Source of the DNA: JBHJGU01 sp050331475
Lineage (GTDB): Bacteria; Pseudomonadota; Alphaproteobacteria; Caulobacterales; Maricaulaceae
Assembly (NCBI GenBank): GCA_050331475.1
Contig: JBHJGU010000050.1
Span: forward strand, 1 to 7,986
DNA: 7,986 nucleotides
Direction of reading: 5' to 3'
In this document: positions 6,940 to 7,986 of the stretch, piece by piece
Layout of the letters: the number at the start of each line of letters is the position of its first letter
Numbering within the stretch: position 1 is the stretch's first letter
Translations under genes and position numbers: made by a program
Notes under the pieces: generated by a model
What the model was told of the DNA's origin: nothing
The model's database searches: none
The model's input: the letters and a program-made list of their open reading frames with translations, nothing else

Positions 6940-6955
6940 AGCAAAGCGCGTTCCA
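6940..6955 (-). promoter_or_regulatory. Candidate sigma-54 promoter of the fliK-flgD-flgE operon
   Basis: On the minus strand, TGGAACGCGCTTTGCT (6955-6940) matches the sigma-54 consensus TGGCAC-N5-TTGCA/T with one mismatch in the -24 element and exact GG-N10-GC spacing. Transcription would start around 6928, giving a leader of roughly 85 bases before the fliK ATG. Sigma-54 control of the hook operon is established in Caulobacter. This is the best promoter match in the window. Confidence 0.7.
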
Positions 6956-7051
6956 AGTCGAAAATTTCTATAAGTCACTGAAATATTTTATCGCGCGCGC
7001 TTCACTCGGATGTCATTCAGCTCGTGAGCCGGCAGAACGCGCCCCCCGGCT

Positions 7052-7067
7052 GGGCAGTTTTCGCCGG
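7052..7067 (-). promoter_or_regulatory. ftr-like element between the divergent promoters
   Basis: CCGGCGAAAACTGCCC on the minus strand is a third copy of the CGGC(A/G)AAA element, and the closest to the FlbD-type site as I recall it. It lies just upstream of the candidate flgK promoter and about 100 bases upstream of the candidate fliK promoter, a usual enhancer distance for sigma-54 activators. A weaker relative, CCGGCAGAACGCG, is on the plus strand at 7029-7041. Confidence 0.5.
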
Positions 7068-7075
7068 TAAACCCA

Positions 7076-7102
7076 TGGCCGAGACTTGGCCCGATCCTTG
7101 AA
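7076..7102 (+). promoter_or_regulatory. Candidate sigma-54 promoter of flgK
   Basis: Two overlapping plus-strand matches are present. TGGCCCGATCCTTGAA (7087-7102) matches TGGCAC-N5-TTGCA except for C to A at -24 and C to A in the -12 GC. TGGCCGAGACTTGGCC (7076-7091) has the exact GG-N10-GC spacing but a poorer surrounding match. Either would place the start near 7100-7112 and give flgK a leader of about 170-180 bases. In Caulobacter the equivalent divergent gene flaN uses sigma-54. I cannot choose between the two by eye. Confidence 0.42.
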
Positions 7103-7221
7103 CCTCAGCGTCGCGACACTGCGCGGCTCGATTGGGTCGCTCTGACTTTTTGTTCGGAAAAGACAAGCGTTATGAACAGCTTGGTGCAAACTCAACGGGT
7201 TTCGAGGTCGTTCGCGGCGCC

Positions 7222-7241
7222 GGCGCCTTTTGCCGGGCGCC
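7222..7241. promoter_or_regulatory. ftr-like element within a GC hairpin in the flgK leader
   Basis: The minus strand reads GGCGCC-CGGCAAAA-GGCGCC: a CGGCAAAA core flanked by perfect GGCGCC arms. It lies about 115-130 bases downstream of the candidate flgK start point. This resembles the downstream ftr element (about +120) that I recall for the Caulobacter flbG/flaN pair. In the transcript the same bases form a 6-pair GC stem with an 8-base loop, ending 40 bases before the flgK ATG. It could act as DNA site, RNA structure or both. Confidence 0.45.
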
Positions 7242-7281
7242 ATCTTGACCGGGCAGAAACACGTTTTAACGGAGCGTCACC

Positions 7282-7986
7282 ATGGCTTTGAGTGGGATCG
7301 TCAACACCGCGCTGTCGGGTTTGACCGCGAACCAACAAGCGCTTCAGGTCACCTCCAATAACATCGCCAATGCGGCGACCCCGGGCTTTGCGCGCTCGGA
7401 GGTGAATTTCTCCGCCAATGCGGCGACCGGTTTCGCCGGCGGCGGGGTGACGTTGGAAGAAGTTGAGCGGGTCACGGACGCGTATTTGCAGGCTGCAAGC
7501 TTGGGCGCCATCTCCGCTCAGGGCGAGGCGGAGGCGCGCGCGGGGCTATTGGACCAAATCCAAGCCCAGTTCGGCACCCCCGATAATCCCGGCTCTTTGT
7601 TTGCGCGCATTGATACGGCGTTTCAATCCATCAACACCGCCGCTTTGGGGCCGACAAACGCGGTGTCGCGCATCTCCGCGATCTCCGAAATCGGCTTGGT
7701 GTTCGATGAATTCGCTCGGCTGAGCGATGAGATCTCCGGCGCCCGCGCCTCCGCGGACGCCCAGATCGACACCGCGGTTGACGAGGTCAACCGGCTCCTC
7801 GTGGCCATCGACGACCTTAACGCGGTGATCCAAGACGGCCAGATCCGCGGCGTGGATGTGAATGGCGCGCTGAACCAACAATCCCAACTGATCGACGAGA
7901 TTAGCCAATTCCTGGACGTGCGCGCGGACCCGCGGCCCGTGGGCGGGGTGATCCTGCGCACCGGCGATGGGGTGCCCTTGGTTGAT
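7282..7986 (+). CDS. flgK: Flagellar hook-associated protein 1 FlgK, 3' end beyond the window
   Basis: FlgK (HAP1) is exported and forms the first junction layer between hook and filament. The frame is open from ATG 7282 to the window edge (235 codons). It begins MALSGIVNTALSGLTANQQ and continues LQVTSNNIANAATPGFARSEV (22-42), the FlgK form of the axial-protein N-terminal motif (usual form N-TPGYSR). Next comes a long helical region with VTDAYLQAASLGAISAQGEA, a small Ser/Ala-rich segment, and a heptad-like helix DAQIDTAVDEVNRLLVAIDDLNAVI. This order is typical of FlgK. The start is supported by GGAG 7 bases upstream. flgL would be expected next. The gene is divergent from fliK and probably shares activator sites with it. 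The visible part has no lysine, cysteine, histidine or tryptophan. Confidence 0.96.
   Translation, partial: MALSGIVNTALSGLTANQQALQVTSNNIANAATPGFARSEVNFSANAATGFAGGGVTLEEVERVTDAYLQAASLGAISAQGEAEARAGLLDQIQAQFGTPDNPGSLFARIDTAFQSINTAALGPTNAVSRISAISEIGLVFDEFARLSDEISGARASADAQIDTAVDEVNRLLVAIDDLNAVIQDGQIRGVDVNGALNQQSQLIDEISQFLDVRADPRPVGGVILRTGDGVPLVD

Larger units (their letters stand above)
6845..7281. other. Divergent flagellar control region, no gene
   Basis: This 437-base gap separates the leftward fliK operon from rightward flgK. I find no convincing coding sequence; the short open frames in it lack family motifs and Shine-Dalgarno support. It holds two divergent candidate sigma-54 promoters and four or five CGGC(A/G)AAA-type elements. 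An A/T-rich stretch at about 6958-6991 stands out against the GC-rich surroundings and could be a DNA-bending (IHF) site, although no clean IHF consensus is visible. The flgK Shine-Dalgarno is at its right end. Confidence 0.75.

Noticed and set aside
6958..6991. A/T-rich stretch as an IHF binding site
   Set aside because: The position would suit an IHF bend, but no acceptable match to the WATCAR-N4-TTR consensus was found by eye, so it is only mentioned in the control-region entry.
7013..7243. 76-codon minus-strand frame in the divergent control region
   Set aside because: Arg-rich start, no Shine-Dalgarno, and it overlaps the candidate promoter and activator-like sites for flgK.
1..7986. 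Insertion sequence, prophage, CRISPR, tRNA or rRNA
   Set aside because: No transposase or phage motifs, no regularly spaced repeats, and no tRNA/rRNA signature seen; all large frames are flagellar or regulatory genes in conserved order.

Overview
The window is a flagellar hook and basal-body locus from a high-GC alphaproteobacterium. The strongest clue is a SciP (DUF1153) gene, a CtrA-pathway regulator known from alphaproteobacteria, placed between fliF and flgE. Gene order (fliF - sciP - flgE - flgD - fliK, divergent from flgK) matches what I recall of the Caulobacter crescentus hook-operon/flaN neighbourhood, so Caulobacterales, Hyphomonadales or a close relative is most likely. This placement is inference from gene content, not from a marker gene.

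Layout, left to right. On the minus strand: the first codons of a probable fliG (1-32), fliF for the MS ring (41-1666), a gap holding a perfect bidirectional hairpin terminator and the probable fliF promoter (1667-1820), sciP (1821-2099), a gap with a probable CtrA-type sciP promoter and two small dyads (2100-2255), then flgE (hook), flgD (hook cap) and fliK (hook-length control), packed as one operon (2256-6844). A 437-base divergent control region (6845-7281) follows. On the plus strand, flgK (hook-filament junction) starts at 7282 and runs off the end.

The genes fit a two-tier flagellar hierarchy. fliF (with fliG) and sciP are early genes with CtrA-box-like promoters. The fliK-flgD-flgE operon and flgK are later genes that appear to use divergent sigma-54 promoters. 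Around these lie several copies of a CGGC(A/G)AAA element resembling the ftr sites bound by the sigma-54 activator FlbD in Caulobacter. SciP, a repressor of CtrA-dependent transcription in Caulobacter, lies between the two tiers.

I see no previously undescribed system: no mobile element, CRISPR array, RNA gene or foreign cargo. The most notable points are: the four exported proteins (about 1,746 residues visible) contain no lysine, cysteine, histidine or tryptophan, while FliF and SciP do contain lysine; a ten-base G tract lies inside fliK and could cause phase variation; a 40-codon tandem duplication lies inside fliK; and the divergent promoter region has repeated activator-like elements.
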